This document shows positions 6,855 through 14,997 of a stretch of DNA of 24,992 nt, one piece after another. Position 1 is the stretch's first letter; each line of letters begins with the position of its first letter. The notes below the pieces were generated by a model, which had not been told where the DNA came from, ran no database searches, and was given only the letters and a program-made list of their open reading frames with translations. Both the position numbers and the translations under genes were made by a program. This stretch comes from JAGPUQ01 sp049325095 (GTDB taxonomy: Bacteria > Pseudomonadota > Gammaproteobacteria > Pseudomonadales > Porticoccaceae), in NCBI GenBank assembly GCA_049325095.1, contig JBMOPO010000061.1, positions 1-24,992 on the forward strand. Direction: 5' to 3'.

Positions 6855-8873
6855 TCAGTGGTCGGCAGATGGTATGCCGGGGGCCGGCAGGGGTTCCAGT
6901 TCGACCAGCAGGACGCCGCCCTCGACGCTGTCGCCGACCGCGCAGAACAGCTCCCGCACCCGGCCGTCCGCGCTCGCGGCGAGGGAGTGCAGCAGTTTCA
7001 TCGAGTCGAGCACGATGAGCGTCTGGCCGGCGGTCACGCTATCGCCAGGGGCACAATGAATCTCCGCGACCCGGCCGGGCAGGCTGGCGGTGATGTGCCG
7101 TTCGCCGGCGCCGGCGGCGGCCGGTACCGCGCCGGCGGCGAGCAGGCGCAGCTCCCGGGTCGCCCCGGACCAGTGCAGCGCCAGCCGGTCGCCGCAGCGC
7201 TGCCAGCGGATGCGCTCGGTGCGGCCGTCGCTGGCCAGCGCCAGTTCGTCCGCGGCCAGGCACCGGATGCGCGCCGTCAGGCACTGGTCCCCGCAGCGCG
7301 CCTGGTACTCGCCGGCGCGGCCGGTGACACACACCTCGCGGGCGACGCCGTCGGGTCCGGCGAGCCGATACCAGGTCGCGCCGGCCAGCCCGGCGCGCTC
7401 CAGCACCCGGAAGGCGCCCAGGCGTTGCCAGGGCGAGGATTCCTCTGCCACGGCCTCGGTTTCGGCCTGCGCGGCCAGCGCCAGGGCGGCGCGCAGCAAC
7501 ACCTCCGCATCCGCCGCCGGCGGCTGCCAGCCGCCGGGGAAATGCCGATCCAGAAAACCCGTGGTCAGGGGTTGCGCCGCAAAGGCCGGATGGCGCAACA
7601 GGTCCCGCAGCAGGCCCAGATTGGTGGTCGGGCCGAGCAGGACGAAGTCCTCCAGCGCCGCCAACAGCCGGCGCCGCGCCTGTTCCCGGTCGTCGCCGCC
7701 GGCGATCACCTTGGCGAGCAGGGAATCGTAATGGGGTCCGATCGAGGCGCCTTCGCCCACGCCGCTGTCGATGCGCACGCCCGCGCCCGCGGGTTCCCGG
7801 TAGCGCTCGATGCGGCCGGTGGCGGGGCGATAGCCCTGCGCCGGATCCTCGGCGTTGAGGCGCGCCTCCATGGCCCAGCCGGTGCAGGCGATCTGCTCCT
7901 GGGCGCGGGGCAGGGGCTCGCCGGCGGCGCTGCGCAGTTGCCACTCCACCAGATCCAGGCCGGTGACATATTCGGTGACCGGGTGCTCGACCTGGAGCCT
8001 GGTGTTCATCTCCAGGAAGTAGAGCTCGCCGCTGTGGTGATCGAGCAGGAATTCCACCGTGCCCAGGGAGTCGTAGCCGATCGCCCGGCCCAGGGCCAGC
8101 GCGTGCCGGTAGAGGGCGGCGCGCTGCGCTGCGCTGAGAAACGCGGCCGGCGCCTCCTCGACGATCTTCTGGTGGTTGCGCTGGATCGAACACTCGCGCT
8201 CGAACAGGTGGACCAGGTTGCCGTGGCGGTCGCCGGCGAGCTGGACTTCCAGATGGCGCGGCGCGGCGACCAGTTTTTCGAGCAGCACCCGATCGTCGCC
8301 GAAGCCGGCCAGGGCCTCCGCCCGCGCCTGGGCCAGCGCAGCGGGAAATTCTTCGGCCCCGGCCACGCTGCGCATGCCGCGCCCGCCGCCGCCGGCGCTG
8401 GCCTTGATCAGCAGCGGAAAACCGATGCGCCCGGCGGCGCCCAGCAGCGCCGCGTCGCCCTGTTCGCCGTGGTAGCCCGGCACCACCGGCACTCCGGCGC
8501 GCTCCGCGATGGCCTTGGATTCGATCTTCGAGCCCATGGCGCGGATGGCTTCGCGGTGCGGGCCGACGAAGGCGATGCCGGCGTCTTCGCAGGCGGCGAT
8601 CAGGGTCTCGCTCTCGGCGAGAAAGCCGTAGCCGGGATGGATGGCCGCGGCGCCGGCGCGCTGCGCGGCGGCGACTATGGCCCCGGCGTCGAGATAGGAG
8701 CGGGCGCTGTCCGCCGGGCCGATGGCATAGGCGGCGTCGGCCAGATGCACGTGGCGGGCATCGCGGTCGGCCTCGGAATGAACCGCGATGGCGCGGATTC
8801 CCAGCCGCCGGCAGGTGCGGATGATGCGGACCGCGATCTCGCCGCGGTTGGCGATCAGTACCGATTCGAACAC
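6855..8873 (-). CDS. biotin-dependent acyl-CoA carboxylase, alpha subunit (MCC/GCC type)
   Basis: 672 residues with biotin carboxylase then biotin carrier domains, the layout of methylcrotonyl- and geranyl-CoA carboxylase alpha subunits. N-terminus FESVLIANRGEIAVRIIRT; ATP-grasp loop ASAGGGGRGMR; LEKLVAAPRHLEVQL; FLEMNTRLQVEHPVTE. The C-terminal biotinyl domain reads LIVLDSMKLLHS, with Lys626 as biotin acceptor; SMKL replaces the usual AMKM. The start is GTG at 8873, directly before FESVLIANRG; the open frame runs further upstream but there overlaps the beta gene with no domain sense. The beta stop is 13 bases upstream, showing co-transcription. A propionyl-CoA carboxylase is less likely given the beta subunit. 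Confidence 0.92.
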   Translation of the reverse strand: MFESVLIANRGEIAVRIIRTCRRLGIRAIAVHSEADRDARHVHLADAAYAIGPADSARSYLDAGAIVAAAQRAGAAAIHPGYGFLAESETLIAACEDAGIAFVGPHREAIRAMGSKIESKAIAERAGVPVVPGYHGEQGDAALLGAAGRIGFPLLIKASAGGGGRGMRSVAGAEEFPAALAQARAEALAGFGDDRVLLEKLVAAPRHLEVQLAGDRHGNLVHLFERECSIQRNHQKIVEEAPAAFLSAAQRAALYRHALALGRAIGYDSLGTVEFLLDHHSGELYFLEMNTRLQVEHPVTEYVTGLDLVEWQLRSAAGEPLPRAQEQIACTGWAMEARLNAEDPAQGYRPATGRIERYREPAGAGVRIDSGVGEGASIGPHYDSLLAKVIAGGDDREQARRRLLAALEDFVLLGPTTNLGLLRDLLRHPAFAAQPLTTGFLDRHFPGGWQPPAADAEVLLRAALALAAQAETEAVAEESSPWQRLGAFRVLERAGLAGATWYRLAGPDGVAREVCVTGRAGEYQARCGDQCLTARIRCLAADELALASDGRTERIRWQRCGDRLALHWSGATRELRLLAAGAVPAAAGAGERHITASLPGRVAEIHCAPGDSVTAGQTLIVLDSMKLLHSLAASADGRVRELFCAVGDSVEGGVLLVELEPLPAPGIPSADH

Positions 8874-8886
8874 CGGGGTGGGGCCC

Positions 8887-10491
8887 TCACATGCGGTACA
8901 CCGGCGCCGGGCCGGTGGTGGGCGGCAGCCTCGCGGCCAGCGCCAGGCACAGGCCCAGCACGTCGCGGGTCTGGGCCGGTTCGATGATGCCGTCGTCCCA
9001 CAGGCGGGCGGTGGCGTAGTAGGGATCGGACTGTTCACCGTACTGGGCGCGCACCTCGGCGTCGATGCGGCGCAGATCCTCGGCGAGTCGCGCATCGTCC
9101 TCGCGGATGCTGGTGCGGCGCAGCTCCTGCATCACGTTGCTGGCGATGTCGGCGCTCATGGTGGCGCAGCGCGCGGTGGGCCAGGCGAACAGGAAGTGCG
9201 GCGCGAAGCCGCGCCCGGCCATGCCGTAGTTGCCGGCGCCGTAGGAGCCGCCGACGATCACCGAGAACTTGGGCACCCGGGAGGTCGCCTGGGCGTAGAC
9301 CATCTTGGCGCTGTGTTTGGCGATGCCGCCGCGCTCGGCCTCGGTGCCGACCATGTAGCCGGTGATATTGTGCAGAAACAGCAGGGGCGTATTGCGCTGA
9401 TTGCACAGCTCGATGAAGTGCGCACCCTTGAGCGCGGATTCGGAAAACAGCGCGCCGTTGTTGCCCAGGATGCCGACCGGATAGCCGTGCAGGTGGGCGG
9501 CGCCGCACACCAGGGTGTCGCCGTAGAGCGGCTTGAACTCCTGGAAGTCGCTGCCGTCCACCAGCCGGGCGATGATCTCGCGCACGTCGTAGGGGATCCT
9601 GGGGTCGGCGCTGACCACCCCGGCGATCTCCTCCGGATCATAGGCCGGCGGCCGCACCGGGCGGACCTCGGTGTGGCACTGGCGCGGCCAGTTCAGCTTG
9701 GCGACGATCTCCCGCAGCCGGTGCAGGGCCGCGGGCTCATCGTCGACCAGATAATCGTTCACCCCCGAGACCCGGCTGTGCATCTCGGCGCCGCCCAGGG
9801 TCTCGCCGTCGACGGTCTCGTCGATGGCCACCTTGACGATCGAGGGTCCGCCCAGGTGGATGCGGGCGTTGCCGCGCACCATCACCAGCTCGTCGGCCAG
9901 CGCCGGGATGTAGGCGCCCCCGGCGGTGCAGCCGCCGAACACCGCGGCGAGCTGCGGCAGCCCCTGCTGGGACATGCGGCACTGACGGTAGAAGGTGTTG
10001 CCGAAGTGGTCCTTGTCGGGAAACACCCGGTCCTGCTCCGGCAGATAGGCGCCGCCGCAGTCCACCAGGTAGATGCAGGGCAACCGGTGCTGTTCGGCGA
10101 TCTCCTGGGCGCGCACGTGCTTGCGCACCGTCTCGTGGAAGAAGGAGCCGCCCTTCACCGTGGCGTCGTTGGCGATGATCATGCAGGGCACGCCGCACAC
10201 TTGGCCGATGCCGGTGACGATGCCCGCGCCCGGCACCTCGTTGCCGTACAGCCCCCAGGCGGCCAGCGGCGAGAGTTCCAGGAAGGGCGTGTGGGGGTCG
10301 ATCAGCCGGTCGATGCGCTCCCGCGCCAGCAGCTTGCCGCGGCTGCGGTGGCGGGCGATATGGGCCTCGCGGATGCCGGTGGCCGCCTCCCGCAGCCGCG
10401 CGCGCAGGGTGTCGAGCAGTTGTCGATAGTGCTCGGCGTTGGCGAGAAACGCCGGCGCGCGGGAATTGATGCGGGATTCGATCTGGCTCAT
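8887..10491 (-). CDS. acyl-CoA carboxylase, beta (carboxyltransferase) subunit
   Basis: 534 residues. The subunit moves the carboxyl group from biotin to a 3-methyl-branched enoyl-CoA. ARHRSRGKLLARERIDRLID, YLVDCGGAYLPEQ...FPDKDHFGNTFY, GGCTAGGAYIPALADE and the C-terminal GGSYGAGNYGMAGR ... FLFAWPTAR match methylcrotonyl- and geranyl-CoA carboxylase beta chains. Whether the substrate is methylcrotonyl-CoA (leucine) or geranyl-CoA (acyclic terpenes) cannot be decided by eye. The chosen ATG at 10491 gives MSQIESRIN; a GTG nine codons upstream is possible. No enoyl-CoA hydratase or HMG-CoA lyase is nearby, so the rest of the pathway is elsewhere. It is the first gene of the run beta-alpha-dehydrogenase. 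Confidence 0.92.
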   Translation of the reverse strand: MSQIESRINSRAPAFLANAEHYRQLLDTLRARLREAATGIREAHIARHRSRGKLLARERIDRLIDPHTPFLELSPLAAWGLYGNEVPGAGIVTGIGQVCGVPCMIIANDATVKGGSFFHETVRKHVRAQEIAEQHRLPCIYLVDCGGAYLPEQDRVFPDKDHFGNTFYRQCRMSQQGLPQLAAVFGGCTAGGAYIPALADELVMVRGNARIHLGGPSIVKVAIDETVDGETLGGAEMHSRVSGVNDYLVDDEPAALHRLREIVAKLNWPRQCHTEVRPVRPPAYDPEEIAGVVSADPRIPYDVREIIARLVDGSDFQEFKPLYGDTLVCGAAHLHGYPVGILGNNGALFSESALKGAHFIELCNQRNTPLLFLHNITGYMVGTEAERGGIAKHSAKMVYAQATSRVPKFSVIVGGSYGAGNYGMAGRGFAPHFLFAWPTARCATMSADIASNVMQELRRTSIREDDARLAEDLRRIDAEVRAQYGEQSDPYYATARLWDDGIIEPAQTRDVLGLCLALAARLPPTTGPAPVYRM

Positions 10492-10745
10492 CCGGTGTTC
10501 TTGTGTGTGGGGAGACACCGCAAACCGGCGCCGGCCGGGAATCTAGCAAAATCCACCGGACGGCGCGAGGTTGGCGGCAGAGCGGGGTGAGCGGATCGGT
10601 CTCGCCCCGCTGGTGGCCGCGCCGGGCGCGCGGCATGGGCGGCGGCCGCTTCGGTGGTCCGCCACCGGCCCGCGCCCCGGCTGCCGCCAGGCCCGGCAGG
10701 ACGGCGCCGGCAAGGCCCGCCAATCCCGGTGTCCGGCGGGCGCAG
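10492..10745. other. intergenic region, no gene seen
   Basis: 254 bases between the FTR1 stop and the carboxylase start. Very GC-rich; open frames are shadows without codon logic. It contains the hairpin at 10616-10634 and must hold the carboxylase promoter near 10500-10560, but no clear -10/-35 pair could be picked. Confidence 0.6.
10616..10634 (-). terminator. GC hairpin downstream of the FTR1 operon
   Basis: GCCGCGC (10616-10622) and GCGCGGC (10628-10634) pair perfectly around CGGGC, 112 bases beyond the FTR1 stop. It contains copy 2 of the 18-bp motif also found at 4093-4110. There is no T-tract. Confidence 0.3.
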
Positions 10746-11540
10746 TCAATCATGCACGGGGCCCTCCCGGCGGACCGGGAAGCGGGCGCCGAGTGCAACC
10801 CCGGCGGCGAGGGCGATGCAGGCCAGATACAGGGCCGCCTGGAGCGGGCTGGGCGTCGCCTCATAGCCGAGCAGCGCATAGAGGAGCTGGCCGAGCGGAG
10901 ACTGTTCGGGCAGCCAGGTGGAGGTGTCCCACAGCGGCGGCTGGGCCGGCAGCCAGTCGACCTGGACCAGCAGCCTGGCCGCCTGTGCGCACATGCCGGC
11001 CCCGATCAGCGCCAGCAGTCCGGCCGCGACCGGCAGTATTCCGGCCGGTGGCAGCGCGACCAGCAGATAGTAGAACAGCGCGCCGGCGCTGAATCCCACG
11101 CCGAGACCCAGCGCAGCCCCGGTCAGGGCGTCGGTGGTGGCGCCGATCTGCTGCATGAAGCTGCCGAAGTAGAGCAGGATCTCCGAGCCCTCGCGGATGA
11201 TGGCCAGGCTGACCGCGGCCACCATGGCCCAGGGCAGCGTCGCCGCGGGCCGCCGGGGATCGCGGCCGCTGCCGAGCAGCCCGATGATGACCAGGATCGC
11301 GGCGTAGATCAGCAGTTGGAGGGTGCTGTTGGCCAGCTCGTAACCCGCGCCCTCGAACCAGTCCGATATCCGGCGCAGGGAGGCGGCGAAGATCCCGGCG
11401 CCGAGGATGCCGAGCCCGACGCCGAGCCCGAACCTCGGGCGCGGCAGCGCCAGCCGCCGGGCGGCGGCGAGCAGCACGCTGATCAGCAGCGCGGCTTCGA
11501 GCGCTTCGCGCAGGACGATGATGACGCTATCGATCAGCAT
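10746..11540 (-). CDS. FTR1-family high-affinity iron permease
   Basis: 264 residues and seven predicted membrane helices. Both iron-binding REXXE motifs are present: REALE at residues 11-15 in helix 1 and REGSE at 116-120 in helix 4, as in yeast Ftr1p, EfeU and FtrC. It carries iron across the inner membrane, probably Fe(III) formed by oxidation of Fe(II) outside. It follows the cupredoxin gene by 3 bases and is last in the operon. The start ATG at 11540 gives the intact first helix. The pairing with a cupredoxin points to an FtrBC-like importer. Confidence 0.93.
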   Translation of the reverse strand: MLIDSVIIVLREALEAALLISVLLAAARRLALPRPRFGLGVGLGILGAGIFAASLRRISDWFEGAGYELANSTLQLLIYAAILVIIGLLGSGRDPRRPAATLPWAMVAAVSLAIIREGSEILLYFGSFMQQIGATTDALTGAALGLGVGFSAGALFYYLLVALPPAGILPVAAGLLALIGAGMCAQAARLLVQVDWLPAQPPLWDTSTWLPEQSPLGQLLYALLGYEATPSPLQAALYLACIALAAGVALGARFPVRREGPVHD

Positions 11541-11543
11541 GGC

Positions 11544-11888
11544 TCATTGCACGATCAGCTTGCCCTGGGCGGTCTTGGGATGGAATTCGCCGAAGAACGG
11601 ATATTCCCCGGGCTCCAGCGGACCGATGAAGATCACCGCATTGTCGCCGCCGAGAATGACTTTCTCGCGGTTGAGCTCCCAGCTTTCGAACTCCTCGGGG
11701 GTGGAGTCGAGGTTGTGTACCCGCAGCCGCACCTTGGTCCGGGCCGGAATCACCAGCTCCGAGGGTTCGAACAGATGATTGCGGATGTGCAACTCGACCT
11801 CGGGCGGGCGCTCGCCGCGGGCGCCGGCGCCGAGCAGGGCAGCGGCGAGCGCGGCCGCGAGGGTGCCGGCCGAACGCCCGGTCTTCAT
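11544..11888 (-). CDS. periplasmic cupredoxin-domain protein (EfeO/FtrB-like)
   Basis: 114 residues. A signal peptide of about 25 residues (MKTGRSAG then an Ala/Leu core ending ARGE) is followed by one cupredoxin domain. The pattern IRNHLFEPSELVIPARTKVRLRVHNLDSTPEEFES and the ending GEYPFFGEFHPKTAQGKLIV match the Cup domain of EfeO/FtrB proteins. The classical type 1 copper ligand set (Cys, Met) is absent; the conserved acidic residues and His of the FHP segment may bind metal. It probably oxidises Fe(II) or hands iron to FTR1. Its ATG overlaps the kinase stop (ATGA at 11885-11888), so the two are translationally coupled. Confidence 0.85.
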   Translation of the reverse strand: MKTGRSAGTLAAALAAALLGAGARGERPPEVELHIRNHLFEPSELVIPARTKVRLRVHNLDSTPEEFESWELNREKVILGGDNAVIFIGPLEPGEYPFFGEFHPKTAQGKLIVQ

Positions 11889-13252
11889 GCCGCGCTCCGC
11901 TGCCTTGGCAGATGCAGGCGGCGCGGGCCGCGGGCCGGAAAAACCACCCGCACCGCCAGGCCGCCGCCGAGTTCGGAGGCGCCCAGCGAGATGCTGGCGC
12001 CGTGCAGATCGGCGATCAGCTTGACGATCGACAGCCCCAGCCCGCTGCCGCTGCCGGGATTGCGGTCGCCGCCGATGCGGTAGAAGCGATCGAACACCCG
12101 GGTGTGCTCCGCGGCCGGCATCCCGGGCCCGGAATCGGCGACCTCGAGGCGCGCGCCCTCGGCGGTGGTCGCGGCGCTGACCAACACTTCGCCACCCGCC
12201 GGGGTGTGGCGATTGGCATTGGCCAGCAGGTTGTCGATCAGGGTGGTCAGCGCAAAGCGGTCGCCCAGCAGCGGGCAGCGGTCGCCGCGCAGTTCGATGT
12301 GCTGGCCGCGGCGCTCGAAATCCTCGTAGCGGGCGGCGATCGCGCCGCGCGCCAGCTCGGTCAGGTCCAGGGGTTCCATGTGGGCGCGGTAGTGTTCGGG
12401 CTCCATGCGGTAGAGCAACAGGATCTGGGCGATCAGGTGTTCGAGCCGCGCCACTTCCTGACTGACCTGCGCCAGGGTAGGGTCTTCCGCGGGCAGGTTT
12501 TCAGCGAGATTGTGCAGGTGGACCTTGAGCGCCGCTACCGGCGTGCGCAGTTCGTGGGCGGCATCCGCGGTCAGCCGGCGCTCGCGTTCGAAGGATCGTT
12601 CCAGCCGGTAGAGGAGGGCATTGACCGCGGTGGCGATCACCGCCACTTCCGCGGGGGGATCGCGCAGTTCGATGGGCGACAGATCGGCGGCCTGTTTGCG
12701 GCGCAGTTGTGCGGCCAGCCGCTCCAGCATGTGCAGGCCATGGCCGACGATCAGCCAGATGAACAGCGCGGCGATCGGCAGGCCCACCATCACCGCGATC
12801 ACCGATTCCAGCACGATGCTGTCGGCCAGCAGATAGCGGGTGTCGGCGCGCTGGGCGACCAGGATCCAGTGGTCGCTGGTGGGCGCGAAGCGCACCAGCA
12901 CCCGCCAGCGCAGGCCGAGAAAGTTGCGGTCGTGGAACCCGGGGCGCAGCGGCGCCATGGCTGCGGCGGGCGCGTCCGCGGAATGCAGCAGCAGCCGCTC
13001 GTCCCGGCTCCAGACTTGGAACACGGCCTGGCCGGCGCTGGGCGCGAAGCCCGGGCCGAAGCCTTGCGCCGCCGGCGGCGGCTGGGTGGTGAGCAGCGCG
13101 GCGATCAGGCTCGCGGTATCGGAAAGCTGGGCGTCGAACAGGATCTCGGCGGCCTTGACGCTCGCGCGGTAGCCGTACAGCGCCGCCGCGAAGCTGGTCA
13201 GGGTAATGGCGGACAGCACGGCGATGACCAGGAAGGAGCGAATCGACCTCAC
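11885..13252 (-). CDS. sensor histidine kinase, QseC-like
   Basis: 455 residues. The N-terminal membrane helix (about 7-27) and a second one (about 152-172) enclose a periplasmic sensor domain of about 125 residues, followed by the HAMP-like linker. The dimerisation domain has AAHELRTP with His233 as phosphorylation site. The ATPase blocks are DNLLANANRHTP (N), DSGPGMP (G1), FDRFYRI (F) and GSGLGLSIVKL (G2). It is cognate to the upstream regulator: GTG at 13252 overlaps the regulator's TGA. The signal is unknown; the operon suggests iron or its redox state. Confidence 0.93.
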   Translation of the reverse strand: MRSIRSFLVIAVLSAITLTSFAAALYGYRASVKAAEILFDAQLSDTASLIAALLTTQPPPAAQGFGPGFAPSAGQAVFQVWSRDERLLLHSADAPAAAMAPLRPGFHDRNFLGLRWRVLVRFAPTSDHWILVAQRADTRYLLADSIVLESVIAVMVGLPIAALFIWLIVGHGLHMLERLAAQLRRKQAADLSPIELRDPPAEVAVIATAVNALLYRLERSFERERRLTADAAHELRTPVAALKVHLHNLAENLPAEDPTLAQVSQEVARLEHLIAQILLLYRMEPEHYRAHMEPLDLTELARGAIAARYEDFERRGQHIELRGDRCPLLGDRFALTTLIDNLLANANRHTPAGGEVLVSAATTAEGARLEVADSGPGMPAAEHTRVFDRFYRIGGDRNPGSGSGLGLSIVKLIADLHGASISLGASELGGGLAVRVVFPARGPRRLHLPRQRSAA

Positions 13253-13908
13253 GGCAGGCGCAGGCTGTAGCCGACGCCGCGCACCGTGCGGATCCGGTCG
13301 CTGCCGAGTTTGCGGCGCAGGTGGTGGATGTGGACCTCCAGGGCGTTGCTGGCGATCTCCTCGCCCCAGGCGTAGAGCTTGCCCTCCAGGGTGTCGCGGG
13401 TCAGCACCCGCCCGGGCCGTTCCATCAGCGCCTTGAGCAGGGCGTATTCGCGCCGCGACAGCTCGACCGGCTCCCCCGCGAGCTCCAGGGCGCGGGTGGC
13501 GGTATCGAGGCGCAGATCGCCGACCGCGAGCACCGCGGTGGCGGCGCCGGCCAGGCGCCGGCCCATGGCCCGCAGGCGGGCCTCCAGCTCGTGCATGTCG
13601 AAGGGCTTGGCCAGGTAGTCATCGGCGCCCAGATCCAGCCCGGCCACCTTTTCATTGATGGTGTCGCGGGCGGTCAGGATCAGCACCGGCAGCCGGCGGT
13701 TGGCGGCGCGCAGCCGGCGCAGCACCTCCAGGCCATCCAGATCGGGCAGGCCCAGGTCGAGGATCACCAGGTCGGGGGCGTCGGTCTGGACGGCGTGCAG
13801 GCCGTGGTCCCCGCGGGTGACGTGGTTGACGGCAAAACCCTTGGCGCGCAGGGCCTGGGTCAGGCCCGCGGCCAGCGATTCGTTGTCCTCGATCAGCAAC
13901 AGGCGCAG
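13249..13908 (-). CDS. OmpR/PhoB-family response regulator, QseB-like, with CTG start
   Basis: 219 residues if CTG at 13908 is the start. The receiver domain has the acidic pair in IEDN (D8), phospho-acceptor D51 in LVILDLGLPDLDG, T79 in ILTAR and K101 in DYLAKPF. The winged-helix domain follows (LSRREYALLKALMERPGRVLTR ... VHIHHLRRKLG ... TVRGVGYSL). No ATG, GTG or TTG gives a normal N-terminus: upstream in frame are TGA (13927-13929, the TPR stop), GAC, CCG, AGG, ATC, GCC, GCC, CTG. GAGG about 9 bases before this CTG, and the canonical MRLLLIEDN it would give, favour CTG. TTG at 13899 is the alternative and would remove three residues of the first strand. It probably activates its own operon. 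Confidence 0.9.
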   Translation of the reverse strand: MRLLLIEDNESLAAGLTQALRAKGFAVNHVTRGDHGLHAVQTDAPDLVILDLGLPDLDGLEVLRRLRAANRRLPVLILTARDTINEKVAGLDLGADDYLAKPFDMHELEARLRAMGRRLAGAATAVLAVGDLRLDTATRALELAGEPVELSRREYALLKALMERPGRVLTRDTLEGKLYAWGEEIASNALEVHIHHLRRKLGSDRIRTVRGVGYSLRLP

Positions 13909-13926
13909 GGCGGCGATCCTCGGGTC

Positions 13927-14586
13927 TCAGGAGGAGCTGGCCCGCCGCAGCAACTTGGCGATCTCCCGCTGGCGGCCGCTGTCGGCCAGCGGCCGGTCCG
14001 GCCGCGGCGGCGCCTGCTGGGCGCGCAGCAGATATTCGCGGGCCTTGCGCCGATGCCCCTGTTCGAGGAGGAAATCGCCGTAAAAGTAGTTCGCGTCCAT
14101 GTCTTCGGGAGCGATCTCCAGCGCGCGCTTCAACAGTTCCTCCGCCTTGTCCCTGTCCCCGAAACCCACCGGCCAGCCGGGGGCCTTGTAGTAGAGCGCG
14201 CCCAGGCTGGTGTAGGCCGAACCATCGAGCGCCGCCGGGTTCAGCGCCAGGGCACGTTCCAGGTCGGCCCGCGCCGCCTCGGCCGCGGCCAGGGAGTAGA
14301 GGCCGCCTTCGGCGTTCGCCATGGTGGAGTGGATGATGCCCGACCAGATCCAGGCCTCGGCGCGGTCCGGGTGGGTTGCGGTGAGCCGCTCGGCCTCCAG
14401 GGTCAGGGCTTGCAGGGCGGTGAGCCGGGGCTTGCCGCGCAGCTCGTAGTTGGCCACTGCCCAGCGTTGTTGGAGCTCATCGAGGGCGGCCTCCAGATCG
14501 CGCTGGGCGAACGCTGCGGTGGCGAACGCCAGGCCCAGGGAGAGCAACAGAATGGACAGGATTTTCAGGGCTTTCAGGCTGTTCAT
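13927..14586 (-). CDS. secreted TPR (tetratricopeptide repeat) protein
   Basis: 219 residues. The signal peptide runs to about residue 28 (SLKALKILSILLLSLGLAFATAAFA then QRD). The mature part has degenerate helical repeats: ALTLEAERLTATHPDRAEAWIWSG, LERALALNPAALDGSAYTSLGALYY, and LLKRALEIAPEDMDANYFYGDFLLEQGHRRKAREYLLRA. TPR domains bind proteins; a periplasmic partner is expected, perhaps the kinase sensor domain or the iron importer. AGGAGGA lies just before the ATG at 14586, making the start secure. It is the first gene of the operon and its stop precedes the regulator start by 18 bases in the same frame. Confidence 0.85.
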   Translation of the reverse strand: MNSLKALKILSILLLSLGLAFATAAFAQRDLEAALDELQQRWAVANYELRGKPRLTALQALTLEAERLTATHPDRAEAWIWSGIIHSTMANAEGGLYSLAAAEAARADLERALALNPAALDGSAYTSLGALYYKAPGWPVGFGDRDKAEELLKRALEIAPEDMDANYFYGDFLLEQGHRRKAREYLLRAQQAPPRPDRPLADSGRQREIAKLLRRASSS

Positions 14587-14997
14587 GCTGGACTTCCTCC
14601 TGCAGCGACTCCGGTCGGGAGCGCGCCGGACAGCGGACCCAGGGAAGCGCCGGCGACCTCCGCGGCGGCTGGAGCGGGGTCCGGGACATTCCCCGGCCGA
14701 TGCGCGGTCCGACCTGGCGGTGCGGTGGTCGTTCATGGCAGTGGCGGTCGCCCACAGGCCAGGTGCAGTATACGAATTTTCGGGGTCGGTCGGTTTCGGG
14801 GAGGGGCGGCGCCGCGGCCCCGGGGCACCATGACATTCGGTCCGGCGAGGAGTCTGCAACCGGGGAGTGGGGCGGCCCTTGGCCGCCATGCCCGGACTCT
14901 CGGCGGCGGGGTGATCCGGTGTTCCATGACCTGGAGCCCGGGGTATCGCCGCAGCGCCCGGAGTAGCCCGCCGACCGATCGCCGGCACTCCCATCCG
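14587..14997. other. 411-bp intergenic region with the presumed promoter of the iron operon
   Basis: No convincing coding frame: the open frames here are low-complexity Arg/Pro/Gly translations. On the minus strand TATACT (plus positions 14767-14772), next to the AT-rich GAAAATTCG, is the best -10 candidate in otherwise GC-rich DNA. The resulting leader would be about 175 bases. The -35 match is poor. No Fur-box palindrome was recognised. Confidence 0.35.

Noticed and set aside
4130..9000. Very long open frames (over 700 codons) antisense to PhoD, the acyl-CoA dehydrogenase and the carboxylase genes
   Set aside because: GC-rich codon bias leaves the antisense frames free of stops; the sense frames have full domain motifs.
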